64,000 nt of DNA. It comes from Paramarasmius palmivorus. Its lineage: Eukaryota > Basidiomycota > Agaricomycetes > Agaricales > Marasmiaceae. Shown piece by piece: positions 34,684 to 45,575 of the stretch. The notes below the pieces were generated by a model, which worked only from the letters and a program-made list of their open reading frames with translations, was not told the DNA's origin and did no database searches. The position numbers were made by a program, and so were the translations under genes. The DNA is taken from assembly GCA_037176845.1 (NCBI GenBank), contig JAYKXP010000160.1:35091-99090 (forward strand), read 5' to 3'. The first letter of the stretch is position 1. The number at the start of each line of letters is the position of its first letter.

Positions 34684-36462
34684 ATGCCAAACAATCTGCC
34701 TGACAGCCCCCAATGTATCAGGTGCAAAACCAGAATTCTGCCCACGTTCAGCTTAGCAGGGGTACCGGCCTATACTTTTCGTGCCAATATTGCTCCAACA
34801 AACACGGATATTACACGAACCAAGGCTAATCTGGAGGAAGAAGAGCAGGAGATTAGGAGATACGACGAAGAGATTCAGTATGCTAGCCTGTTCTTGGAGA
34901 AGCTGAAGGCCCAGAAGGAAGTTTTACTTCAGAAGATGGAGGAGCGCAGGAGTTGGTTGGCACCAGTACGAAGGCTTCCCGTCGAAATCCTGGAAAAGAT
35001 CTTCCTCGAGGTTCCAGAGAAGACTTTGCAAGTCGGCGGGTTCTGGAATACAAAATCGAAAGGCTATCGATTCAGTGTTAAGGCCACGTCTCTCAGTCTC
35101 ACCCACGTATCCTGTCATTGGAGAAATGTCGCGAATGGGACACGATCCTTGTGGTCTAGCATTGAATGGAAACGCTGGAAAAAACCGATGAGAAGGGACT
35201 TGACGCCGCTGCTCGACATCTACCTCAGAAACGCTGCGGATGCCCCGCTTCATGTCTTCATCGACGTTTATAACCGCGATGCCATGCCTGCCCTCAGAAA
35301 GGTGCAGGATTGGAAAGGAAGACATGAACTCCCTTTTCTTCAGACATTAGTGGGCCAGTTCTCCCGATGCGAGCAGCTCTCCGTCAATTGTTTAGAGCCA
35401 ACGGTTTTGCAGCATGCCTTACAAGACACGGAAGGGAAAACGTTCCCAAAGCTACGTAAACTGCTGTACAAGCGGAATGGACCTATACTTGGCTCGGACG
35501 GTTCCATGCCTATCAACGGTCGCTTTTGGGATGCCATCCGCTACGCGCCTAGGCTTGAATACATCGATGTAGATGCAATAGCGCACTTCACGGAAATGGA
35601 GATCTTTCACCCAGGTTCAATTCTTCCATGGGATCAGCTACAGATCATCCACATGACAAATCTGGATAGTTATACAGATTTCCGCGTCCTCATAACACAC
35701 TGCCCCCTATTGGAGGAGATTCAGGTAGAAGAAGCATTTGAGTTTGACGATGGGCTGGCTTACGAAGAAATTATAGAGCCAGTGGTACTTCCGTGGCTTC
35801 AGGTGTTGGACTTTGGACCTGAGCGGGCGGAGGATCTTCATAGCATACTCGCATCGCTCTCCCTTCCGTCCCTCAAAAGACTGGACATCGGATTGGGCCG
35901 ATTCGTATGATCCGTATATGGCGTCTTGTGGGGTTTCGAAGTCCTCTCTTCTATGCTTCAACGGCTTGGATGTACGTTGACCACATGCGTCTGGTTAACA
36001 CTAACAGACCCTGGATCTTTAACGAAGCATCTTTTGCATTGTTTTCTAGCGTTTTGGAGCAATCTCCCTACTTGGAGTTCCTCGAGGTGTACGTGGAGAA
36101 GACTATGAGATGGAAGACGTATAGTGTTTACTGGGAGAGTATGCTCTTTGCTCTCGCTCTCAAACCGTTCCCGGGCTTTTCTTCCGAGGCTGAAGGATCT
36201 TCGATTACACGAGCACAAAACCAACTGTCATACCGAAATCGTGCGTTCGCTTTTGGACATGCTCAGGGAGAGAAGTGGACCGTACCTCAATGACACTGGG
36301 AGGAGGGATATTTCCGTGCTCGAAAACGCATCCATTTGCTTGTGCATGACTGACAATTGCCCGTCAACGGAAGGATCGATGACATCTACTACTACAGAGA
36401 CAGTCGCCGCTCTCGAGAAGGTTGGGGTAAATTGTTGTATTTCGTCGGATATACAAGTGTAA
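34684..36462 (+). pseudogene. Coiled-coil/F-box/LRR-like protein, disrupted 3' half
   Basis: The frame starts MPNNLPDSPQCIRCKTRILP. After a CxxC pair it has a coiled coil (LEEEEQEIRRYDEEIQYA ... LLQKMEERR), the F-box (WLAPVRRLPVEILEKIFLEV ... LSLTHVSCHWRNVANGTRSL) and LRR-like repeats. At 35908-35910 an in-frame TGA interrupts it; the same frame then resumes family sequence (LWGFEVLSSMLQRLGCTLTT). Near 35985 the match shifts to another frame (WIFNEASFALFSSVLEQSPY) and near 36155 it shifts back (SLSNRSRAFLPRLKDLRLHE), ending VGVNCCISSDIQV at 36462. Intact paralogues at 41272, 45576 and 52848 define the expected reading. One nonsense change plus two compensating frameshifts argue for a pseudogene; sequencing error is the alternative. 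A truncated 408-aa product could still be made. Confidence 0.75.
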
Positions 36463-36486
36463 TGCGAGTGGCCATTGTACAGAGGT

Positions 36487-37758
36487 TAAGGTTGTACACG
36501 GGTATACCGCGGTGCTCCGAAACCAACACCGTACCCTTACCCGCCAATACCGTACCCGTCGCGGGACGGGTCAATACCGACCCGCCAAATACCACGGTGT
36601 GACTAAAAACCCGCAGGTCTGAATGTACGGTATTACCGCACGGGTATCTGACCTAAAACCACGTCCATCAATGCCACTATTAATGACATTCAACTCCCTA
36701 AGTTTTTAAGCATCTACCATCTCCACATCCGACTCATCTCTCTCCTCGTTGGTGTCCTTCTTTCGCTTGCATAACGTACGAATAGCAGCCTCTATATCAG
36801 GCATGTGAACCATGTTTTTACGTCCCCAAGAACCAAAGCAAAGAAAGCGGCGAATGGAGGAGCCAGAGAGTCGGTTGCGCATGAAGTTGAGAAGCTGGCG
36901 CCCCGCAGAGAAGACGCGCTCCATGGCCGTTGATGTTGCTAGAACAAGACTATCAAAATCTATATAGTCGGACACGAGAAAAAAGACGGACCAGGAACAC
37001 TGTGATAATCCATTGCCATGCAAAAAACGGCGGGATATGTTTGACGGTTATCCCACCACCATTTCAACGGATCCTTAGCATTTTGGAGGGGTGCGTTCAA
37101 GTACTCAGTGAATTCATTGCGCTGTGGGGTAGCCTGGCTAGCTGGAACGGAAAAGTTGAAATCATCCTCGCCATCGAACCTGGACGAGCTTTCCTTCAGA
37201 ATCGGACACCAATGGAGGAATTTCGCAGAGAATATGATTTAGCACGACAATATCAGCACAAATGGAGTACGATGTAAATCTAAAACGGCCAGATACCAAG
37301 TAAGCGAAAATGAGTGGCGTCAAGTCGAGCTCGGCGCTCACCTTAACTAGCAAAGACTCCAACAAAGGCTACGCGAACCTGAATTTCTTCTCCTCTTTCC
37401 TGTCTACATCCCTGAATCCTGCATGTACCAAGACACTGTCTGAGCCGAAGAGGTGTCGGACTTGAATTCCAGCTCCTAGAGTGCGAATTCCGCGGAAAGT
37501 AAGGGTAGAGCAGACGACCTCATGTGAAGGGAGCAAGAAGGGAGATGGTTGCTCGAACGCTGACGCGTCTGTTTTCCTCCCAAATAGCGGCATACCAAAT
37601 ATGGTAATAGACCCGCCAAACACCGCGAGACCGCGGGTACGGGTCGCGGTACTGGCGGTGTTGGTTTTTTATTTTATTTCGAAGCCACACTACCAACCCG
37701 CCACCCCCCCCCCCTTGTCCAAATACCGCGGTGTCAGTGCGACCCGTGTGCAACCTTA
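36487..37758 (-). mobile_element. hAT-family DNA transposon relic with 8-bp TSD
   Basis: Terminal inverted repeats read TAAGGTTGTACACGGGT on the left and TAAGGTTGCACACGGGT on the reverse complement of the right end. The 8-bp sequence acagaggt flanks both ends (36479-36486 and 37759-37766), a perfect target-site duplication of hAT size. GC-rich subterminal motifs (taccgcggt, ccgtaccc) are repeated at both ends, as is usual for hAT transposase binding. The interior keeps only the C-terminal part of a transposase. The element lies 24 bp behind the end of the F-box pseudogene. Confidence 0.85.
36706..37290 (-). pseudogene. hAT transposase C-terminal fragment
   Basis: The minus strand reads a Trp-rich segment (NAKDPLKWWWDNRQTYP) and AVFCMAMDYHSVP, then a short intron, then ATSTAMERVFSAGRQLLNFM and RNRLSGSSIRRFLCFGSWGR. 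This is the hAT C-terminal dimerisation region ('WW--N...P-TS-A-ERVFS-G--L----R--L'). The stop follows an acidic tail ending VEMVDA. The catalytic RNase-H-like DDE part upstream is missing or unrecognisable, so it should be inactive. Confidence 0.75.
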
Positions 37759-37766
37759 ACAGAGGT

Positions 37767-40700
37767 AGTTTGAGTCTCATGCGATACAAACGTGGTTAGA
37801 TACCTGTACGATAACGTATTGTTTCTCAAACCTTGAAATAGTATTCTAAACTCTTCTTCGACCCCTAAAGGGCTTGAACGTTGAACGTTGATGGCTTGTT
37901 CTTGCTTCAGTGGTGCCTCGAAGGCCAAGCGTCGCAGGTAGTCGGGCAGTTGTTAATGTCCGCGCTCTGCATTCCCAAGCAATTCCCCAAGATCCTCCGG
38001 TAGTTCGAGGCCAGATACAAAACTCTCCGAGTCTTTTGTAGTGGACGAAAGACATCGACATGTAAGTGTATCGGAACGAACCCAAGGGCAATTCTTGTCG
38101 TTGTTTGAGTGGTGTGACGTGGCAGACCGGGGAATCGTTACTGGTACTGTATCCATTCTTACCACCACCATGTCCCTTTGTTGCTGGTGCTCTCTCCGCT
38201 TCAATAGCCTCAATAACTCTCTCTTTTCCCTTGGTTTTAAAACCTCAACGGACACACTAGCGACGTGTTTTGGAACTGTTTTTCATCCGAACGCAAATAT
38301 CCACAACAATGCCTAGACGCACGAAGTCTTTAATCTATCGTAACGTGTTGTTAGATCCCAATTCTCTCACAATTAGGCCAGAAATCTCAGGAGTGTTCCT
38401 ACCAAGGTGCCATTGGTCCATAGGATGGTTGTTAGGGTGCTTCATTGGTTGGGAATCAGGATGAAGAGCAGATACAAATTTACGCGACCGTCATCTCATT
38501 CTCCCAAGCTCGAACTCTAGCAAAGGCTCGCTAGCCTTGTTTCATATTTTCATATCCCAAAACCAGACGATATATGGGCTATTTGTTTCTTCATCCAGAC
38601 GACATCGCCGGCTCTCGTCGACCACATCCGAACCCATTGCCTTCCCAAGACTTGCTGTACCATGCAGATGCCGATCCCCCTCCGCTTAACCTTTCTCGAC
38701 GTACAAATGGCATTCATCAGTACCCCCGTCGATCCTATCAAGTCAGAGATTCATCCTGATGCGTCTTGACAAATGTTCATCTGCGAAATCCAATTTTCTA
38801 AGCACTCTAAGGTCCTCAGGTTGTTACGACAATGGGCTCGTTTCTGCATCTCGTACAATATCCAAGTACTGCCGGAACCGATTTTGCGAGACATTTGAAT
38901 GATTCGGATGACCTCGGGACTCCTGGCCGCAGGGGTTAAAAGGACGAGAGAATTGACGTACCTTCCAAGGCACCTCAGTGCATTTCCTTGGCTCCCACAT
39001 AGCGACCCTCCACAATTCTATCCAGACATTTATCCCCTCCTTCCATTTGCCAGGGCGACTTCGTCGATCTACAAATCTTCCACAACCGAGTGCCCATAAA
39101 GCGTTGTGCGCAACATTCAAAAACTGGTACTCATACCCACTGACGACACGCGCGTCCTTTCACTTTCCTGCACCCGCAACGTCTCGCATCACACAGTAAC
39201 ACGTCTCATTCCTTGAGGCCTGGACAGAGGGGACACAGCCCGCGTTCGACAAGTTCACAGGAGATGCGGTGGTTTCAGGTATGGATCGCAGATCCTTTGT
39301 GGTCTCGGCCTGAGCTTGCATTCTCGAGAAAGTTCTTCTGGAACGCGTTGCACTTGAGCTGCTATACGACTCTCGCGCTACTCAGGCGTACGTTTGAGGG
39401 TTCCATTTACTCATGCCTCGAAGAGTTGCATGGCGGCGCATACGTGGCATGGGATAATATTAATTAACAATATTAATAATATATAAAATATGAGCCATCG
39501 ATAACGATTGTGTGAAGGAGGTTCAAAGGTTCCTTAGGTGAATGAACGAGCCTTACCTTCGCCATCAAGTACATCGTCAACCCAGGTGAGTTATCCGATT
39601 CCTTGGGCCTCTAGAGAAGTCGTATTCTGATCTCGTGTCGTGTTCTCCAGCTCTGATCACTGACAACCATTCTAACTCGCTATGATGGGCATGCCAAATC
39701 GGAGCTCCTTCAAGACCTACATACCTCGAAGTCTACTTGTACCACGACGATTATCGGTGCTCGCGAGACTACAACCTCTTGTCTTAGTCTCGAGGCTTAG
39801 CTCACCGAGAGTTCCAGTACTATGAAGAAGGTTACTAGTGGATCATAGGTATGCCCTTGTCAATTCGAGTAACCGTCGTTTGAATACTGAAGTCTCCTCA
39901 TAGCTTACATGAACGTACCGATGAACCTTGCTAAGCGTCCCACGCGCAGGCAGTCATCTCTTTCCCGTACCCTCAGCACTCTATCGTGTGCTCGCTGCTT
40001 CTCATATCTGCCTCATGCCAGTTAAGGGCCCGCTAGGCTGACGCATTATCTGACCCATGAGGCTCGGTAGATGTAGCAATGGATCAGATGCTCTCTGCCT
40101 CTTCATTCTGGGGACAAAAGAGCCGGATTAGCGTTTAGCGTCGAGCAGGTGCTTGCAAAATGCGACACCTGCCATCCGTCAAGGTATTTACGTCACCTCC
40201 TTTCACCCCAATAGCGCCGCTCACGACTATTTGCCACAGCCGTTTGACATCAGCGCCGAGATGAGAGGTGCAGCAACTCTCGCATCAGGATCGTATTTAC
40301 ACGTTCAGCCTCTCGCCTGGGAATGCTTGGAACCAAGGTTGTAATACACCGTATCAAGCAGGAACTAGCATCAGGCACCACCTACCGACGCACTCGGACT
40401 GGCATTCGGTGTGGGCCAGTCGATTGAAGGAGACGCGCGGATAAAAAATGTTCTCCGCTGCCATTACTTCGCGCTGCAGGCACGGTACTGCCACCTTCCA
40501 AGCACAAGTGCCTTGAACGCTCGAAGATGATAGCATACCGTGCATATCGCCCTGTTCGGTACGAGAACGTTCCAATGTTCTCGATACCTTCAATAGCTCA
40601 TAATCATGGAACTCTTGCGATGCGTCGGACCCACCCCTCACCGATATCAGCTTAAGGGGTAGAAGCTGATCATCGAATGCTAAACTCTGTATAGCTTATA

Positions 40701-41271
40701 GGCTGACACGATACAGAATCTACGCGTCGAAGGCGACCTTGTCGGTATGCTCAAGCTATATCTCCTCTGCATACTCGAAACTTACGATACCAACTCGTAG
40801 ATTAGGCGGCAGACTCTTTTCGTGGTTTCTGAACGTCGCGGTGCTCGAATGGTGCACAAAGAATGGTTCGCCATCGCAAGGGCCTTCACGAAGCGGCCAT
40901 CTCATCAAGGTTTCGAGAGCGATCCACGTGTTTGCCCGGATATTCCTCGCTTGCCGGGCCCTGCACAGTGCAAACTCCGAGTCAGGATATCACCTTTACA
41001 AATATTTTGTTCGATACAGATGGTTCCAAGAACACGGTAGGTCTAATTTGGCCTGTTGAACGAAAGGGCCTAAGCTAATTCTCCAGCGTTCAGCCTGTTT
41101 CTTGCGCAAATACGCTCGTAATCATACGCATCGCGACTTTTGCTCAATACAGAAACGTTCTGGAACGGATGTATGATTACCATTGCTGCGAATTCGCTGT
41201 AAAATGTAATGTACAATTGTTTAAAATACAAGCTGTTTTCGACAATGCCATGCTGCATTCAGTACACAATA
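37767..41271. other. Gene-poor spacer
   Basis: Several short frames occur, such as a minus-strand KPREKRELLRLLKRREHQQQ near 38240 and a plus-strand MPRRTKSLIYRNVLLDPNSL near 38310. None shows a domain or joinable exon structure that I trust. No repeats with clear ends were found. Confidence 0.35.
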
Positions 41272-43071
41272 TTACACATCAAAATCGGATGAGATGCAAC
41301 AACTTGTTCCATTCCTCTTGAGAACAGCCATTCCCTCCTGGATAGCGGGCAGAGGATGCTCTCTGGTCTTCCAACACCCGAACTTCCTCCTTGTGCATAT
41401 AAGAACATTCCTGAGAGCCGAAACATCCATCCTTCCGAGTGTATCGAGACTCGGACGTGTTCTCTCCTCTACCATTTCCAAAATCGAGTTCAAAAACTGC
41501 GGGCTAAAATCTCGATGCTCGTGCAGTTCGATATCATTCAATCTAGGCAGGAATGCCCGGGAATGGCTTGAAGGGAGTAACAGAAGGGAGAACAAGCTTG
41601 CGATGAACGATACATCGCCTGCACCTGCATTAGTTGCCTCCGGTTCGTATGAGCGTCCCATAGACACTTTGAGGTGTTCCAAGTATGAAGAATGCTCCAG
41701 GATCCTCAAAAGCGTTGTGAACCATTTTATGCTGAAGGCCAATGGCATGTTAGTAAGGTGCAACTCGGTCAGAGACTCGGTGCGAGAAGAACGCTGGAGC
41801 AATGAGAGGAAGTCTTGTAATGCCCGGTGAACTGAGTCCAGCGTACTAGTACTGTTTACTCCTCTATATCCCATTCCCAATTGCGCTATTCTGAGGGACG
41901 GGAGAGTCAGAGAACCTAACATAAAATGGATGTCTCCGGACAGTTCTAACTTCCGGACATATGGCAGTACCACAACCTGGGGCTCAACACCTTCATTCCA
42001 GTCTGGATCATCCAACCAAGCCCCAATTTGAAGTTCTTCAAGCTGGCGGCAGTGAGTGATAACGAAGCGGAACTCCGTATACTGGGCCAAATCATTGATA
42101 CATAGGGTTTTCAACCGATCCCATCGAAGATGGTCGATGCTAATGGATATGATATCCAACAGCCCGGAATGGGTAGTGACGTATTCGAGGGCGGGTGCGT
42201 CACGAATGGCGTTCCAAAAATGATTGGTGCCGTTGATATCATGCCCGGCTACTGGAACTGGCTCGGAGCTCAAGCTCAAGCTCAATTTGCGGAGGAGTAA
42301 GAACGAGGCTTCCTCCTGTAGCAAGTGGCCTGGCTGCAAAGCCCATAGGGTAAGCTCCTGGCACCGGGGAAATTGGTCTGTCAATCTCCGAAGGAAAGAA
42401 GAGGTGTGCAACCCAAGACATTCCTCTAACTCTTCAGCAGTACTAGAAGCTTGATCGGGTAAATGTGCTTCGAAATCGCGGATGGAGATGGTAAGTGGAT
42501 GATCAACAGAATTGGTGAGATAGATGTCAAGCAATGGGGTAAAATCCTTTTCCATTCGGTGTATCCCCAGGTTGATGCTTGACCAGATGGATTTGTGGGA
42601 AAATGTAAGGCTTCGCCAATGATAGGAGACATGGGATAGTCTCAGAGGAATGGCATGTATTTCTGTTGCGTCGTATGGATCGATTTCGAGAGAGAACTCC
42701 GACAATTTGACCACTTCGACGAGAATCCGGCCTAATATTTCCACAGGAAGTCTCCGAATCGGCGCAAACCAGCTCCGACGTTCCTGCATCTTCCGATATA
42801 GCATATCTCTTTCAGCTTCCGTGCTCTCCAAGATGAGGCGAAGTCGCTGGATCTCCTCATCGTAGCGTCGTAACTCCTCACTCTCGACCTGCAAGACGTA
42901 ATTGGTCTGCACAACATCCATTTGCGACGGTAAAAGATTGGACCGAAGGATATATCGAGGGATAGGTGGATAGGAACATGTGGGTAAGAAATTGGCGGTG
43001 TTATCGATACTGTAAGGGAGGTGGAAGTTGTCGGAACCATTGTCGAGGAAGGTGTAGTCGAAAATGGACAT
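41272..43071 (-). CDS. Coiled-coil/F-box/LRR-like protein (599 aa)
   Basis: Single-exon frame from ATG 43071 to the stop at 41272. Order: polar N-terminus (MSIFDYTFLDNGSDNF), conserved PTCSYPPIPRYILRSNLLPS, coiled coil at about residues 60-95 (EELRRYDEEIQRLRLILEST), then RRSWFAPIRRLPVEILGRIL and LRLSHVSYHWRSLTFSHKSI, which is the F-box. After that come leucine-rich blocks spaced as in divergent fungal LRRs (FPRCQELTLWAL, RLKTLCINDLAQYTEFR, ITHCRQLEELQIG, SLTELHLTNMP), ending NGTSCCISSDFDV. F-box proteins bind Skp1 in SCF ubiquitin ligases, and the LRR-like half would pick the substrate. The N-terminal CxxC seen in two relatives is missing here. It is the closest intact relative of the 34684 pseudogene at the C-terminus (CCISSD). 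No promoter element is obvious. Confidence 0.82.
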   Translation of the reverse strand: MSIFDYTFLDNGSDNFHLPYSIDNTANFLPTCSYPPIPRYILRSNLLPSQMDVVQTNYVLQVESEELRRYDEEIQRLRLILESTEAERDMLYRKMQERRSWFAPIRRLPVEILGRILVEVVKLSEFSLEIDPYDATEIHAIPLRLSHVSYHWRSLTFSHKSIWSSINLGIHRMEKDFTPLLDIYLTNSVDHPLTISIRDFEAHLPDQASSTAEELEECLGLHTSSFLRRLTDQFPRCQELTLWALQPGHLLQEEASFLLLRKLSLSLSSEPVPVAGHDINGTNHFWNAIRDAPALEYVTTHSGLLDIISISIDHLRWDRLKTLCINDLAQYTEFRFVITHCRQLEELQIGAWLDDPDWNEGVEPQVVVLPYVRKLELSGDIHFMLGSLTLPSLRIAQLGMGYRGVNSTSTLDSVHRALQDFLSLLQRSSRTESLTELHLTNMPLAFSIKWFTTLLRILEHSSYLEHLKVSMGRSYEPEATNAGAGDVSFIASLFSLLLLPSSHSRAFLPRLNDIELHEHRDFSPQFLNSILEMVEERTRPSLDTLGRMDVSALRNVLICTRRKFGCWKTREHPLPAIQEGMAVLKRNGTSCCISSDFDV

Positions 43072-45575
43072 GGCTATCGACGAACAGCTCCCGGCTGTGA
43101 AAGATCATCTGTATTAGAATTTTTGGTCCAAGAATGAGAGATGCATACCTTAAGACTTGGGGTATTCTTGAGGGCAAAGGATAGTCACCATGGCGATGTT
43201 TACCACGGGCGTGTCTAGCACAGGAATTTGCACACAGACAGTGATTTCGATGATTGTACAAAGTAATGCCATTGTAGTGGATTAGGAATCCTACGTGGGC
43301 TGATACTGTACACACGGGAAACAAATAGCTCGACCACCCATTGCCCATTGAATGAGTCCAAGGTCCCAAAGATAAAATCTTGAAATGGTTCCTTTTCCGA
43401 GTCCCGGCGAGCGGTTCAGGGCGCCTCACTACCGCCTCACTACTGCCCACTCAGACTGTGTTCGGAAGCGCTCAATCTTTCGACAGGGCCTTTTGAGAAT
43501 GGTGACAGGTCTAGAGCCCGGAGCGCTGTGCCCGAATGAATGACACCGAGAGGTCAAATAGACCAAAGACCAAAGACGAGAGGATCGAAATTTCGGAGAG
43601 GGATAGTATCGCAGCTACCTCTTACATCCACCAAGCTGAGACCGTCATAAATAGAATCCTTGGTAATAGAGTATCAGTACATCCGTTGTCGATATGAACG
43701 GCGAGCACTCCAAATTGTAGTCAGATTCATGCCCGAAACACGAATTTACAACATACCTCGCGCAACTCGAAATTCTTAGTTATTGCCTCGTGTAATCTTT
43801 GAATGTCTTTGATCCTAAGAGTAAGCGTTAAACGTTGAACTTGAAAGCTTGAAACATTGGAACAGAGATGTACGCTGGTGGTGGTTGCGGTGAGAAACGC
43901 GGGCGCTATGTTGGCGCTTCGGGAATTTCAGGGCCGCCGGAGCTTGGCCGATGCTCTTTTCCCCTTCATGTTCTCCTACGAGAGTTTCAGAAGCGAATTC
44001 AAACATCCACGCTCTCCGCGATCTCAGAGCATCACAGTCCGTGACGAGTCAGCAACACGGTCTTCCCCCAAAAATCCCCACACCTCTACTTCAACGGCAC
44101 CTCTACATCCACTATTCACAATAGCCTCTTTCCCGGGCCCATCTCTCGGGCAGAAAGATGGGATGTAGTTGTTGGCAGTGAATATTTAACATCGATTTCT
44201 GGTCCTTTGCGTCGTTCCGGGCAGCTTTGGATGGTCAAAGGCAGTCTGGTGTAGATCCATGTAGTGTCGAGGGCGAAGAATGCGATGCCTACCAATAATG
44301 GTTGTGTGTTTCACCACCGTTCGCTTCGATGACATGACTTTTTCTTCGTTTTCAGACTTTCCATGTCGATTATAGATGCAACCCTCGTACCGCACATGTT
44401 TTACATACCTAAAAGCGGGTGCTCAACATTGTTACAACATTGTTACCAGAACGGATCATGGCCGTAGGGATATATACATGCATGATGGAAAATGGCTCCA
44501 ATACCATAGTTCCCGTCATCGTTCACCATTGCACTACCGATTCGGAAGGCCCTAATCAAACGTTGCCAATACTGGATGCTGAATCACCGTTGACCGTCAA
44601 CACAAGAGCCCAGCTCAGTCACCATATTTTCTCTCACAACCCAAACTCTCAACAAAACCAGGCATGCACGCGGCCCGAGTTTCTCAGACCGCCAGGCAGA
44701 CGACTATACTCGTCGCGTTATTCGGTTCCGGAACGTTCAACTTTTCTCCTCGACACCTTCCACGGGTCATGGCCCTAGCACCCTCGAGACATACCCAAGC
44801 CATGGCTCCTCGACACCTTGCAGTCTCCCTATTCAGCCTTCGGGAGGCGGACGTCGTAACCAAAATTACGCAGGATACGTTTGACATGGTGATGGTAGTG
44901 CTCAGTGTAGATGGCCTGTCTGGGTATGCTCCAGCTCTTTTTCTCTTGCATGCTCGAAGCTTATAATACCATTCCCCTAGGGCGCACTGAATGAACATTA
45001 AGAGTACACATTGGGCTCTTGATGAACGAAGGGGCGTATTTGACGGTGATATGTTTGTATTCATCCATTGGGTACATACAATCCCTGGCTACTATCCCGA
45101 CAGTGGACACCCTTAGTATCATGAATACGGAGATCTCCAGAATACGTGTCTCTTAGGTTCATGTTCGGGAACGGGACAATCCGCAAACAATCAGCGTCTT
45201 CATCCCCGACTCGAAGGCAGTACGTTTGTCCTCTAGCTTCAGCCGGCTCCTAAAGCCGTGGTGCAGGCAGAGCCGCTGGTCATGCAATCGATCGATTCGT
45301 TCCTGTTCCACTGCATTCTATTCAAGTTACCAACCTAGTACTAAATAGATTGCGAGATTATGAATATTCAATGTGCAACAACTTTATCTACACTGTAATA
45401 TCTAGTTGCGCAATATATATCTATCCACATATACCGTATTATGCCTCTCTAGTGCCGTTACTATGATTCCTGCGTCGATTCCAAGAAGTATCAAGAACTG
45501 TGTCCATGCAAGTAGCGCTCCAATTCTGTGAACCCATACACGCTTGTCACACCACAATTACCTCCAATCTCTGGG
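43072..45575. other. Intergenic, no supported gene
   Basis: A plus-strand frame near 43857-44160 (LVVVAVRNAGAMLALREFQG) and overlapping frames near 44660-45060 on both strands lack recognisable features. No strong repeat was seen. Confidence 0.35.

Noticed and set aside
37670..37715. C-rich run as a possible G-quadruplex regulatory site
   Set aside because: It lies inside the subterminal part of the hAT relic and is explained by that element.
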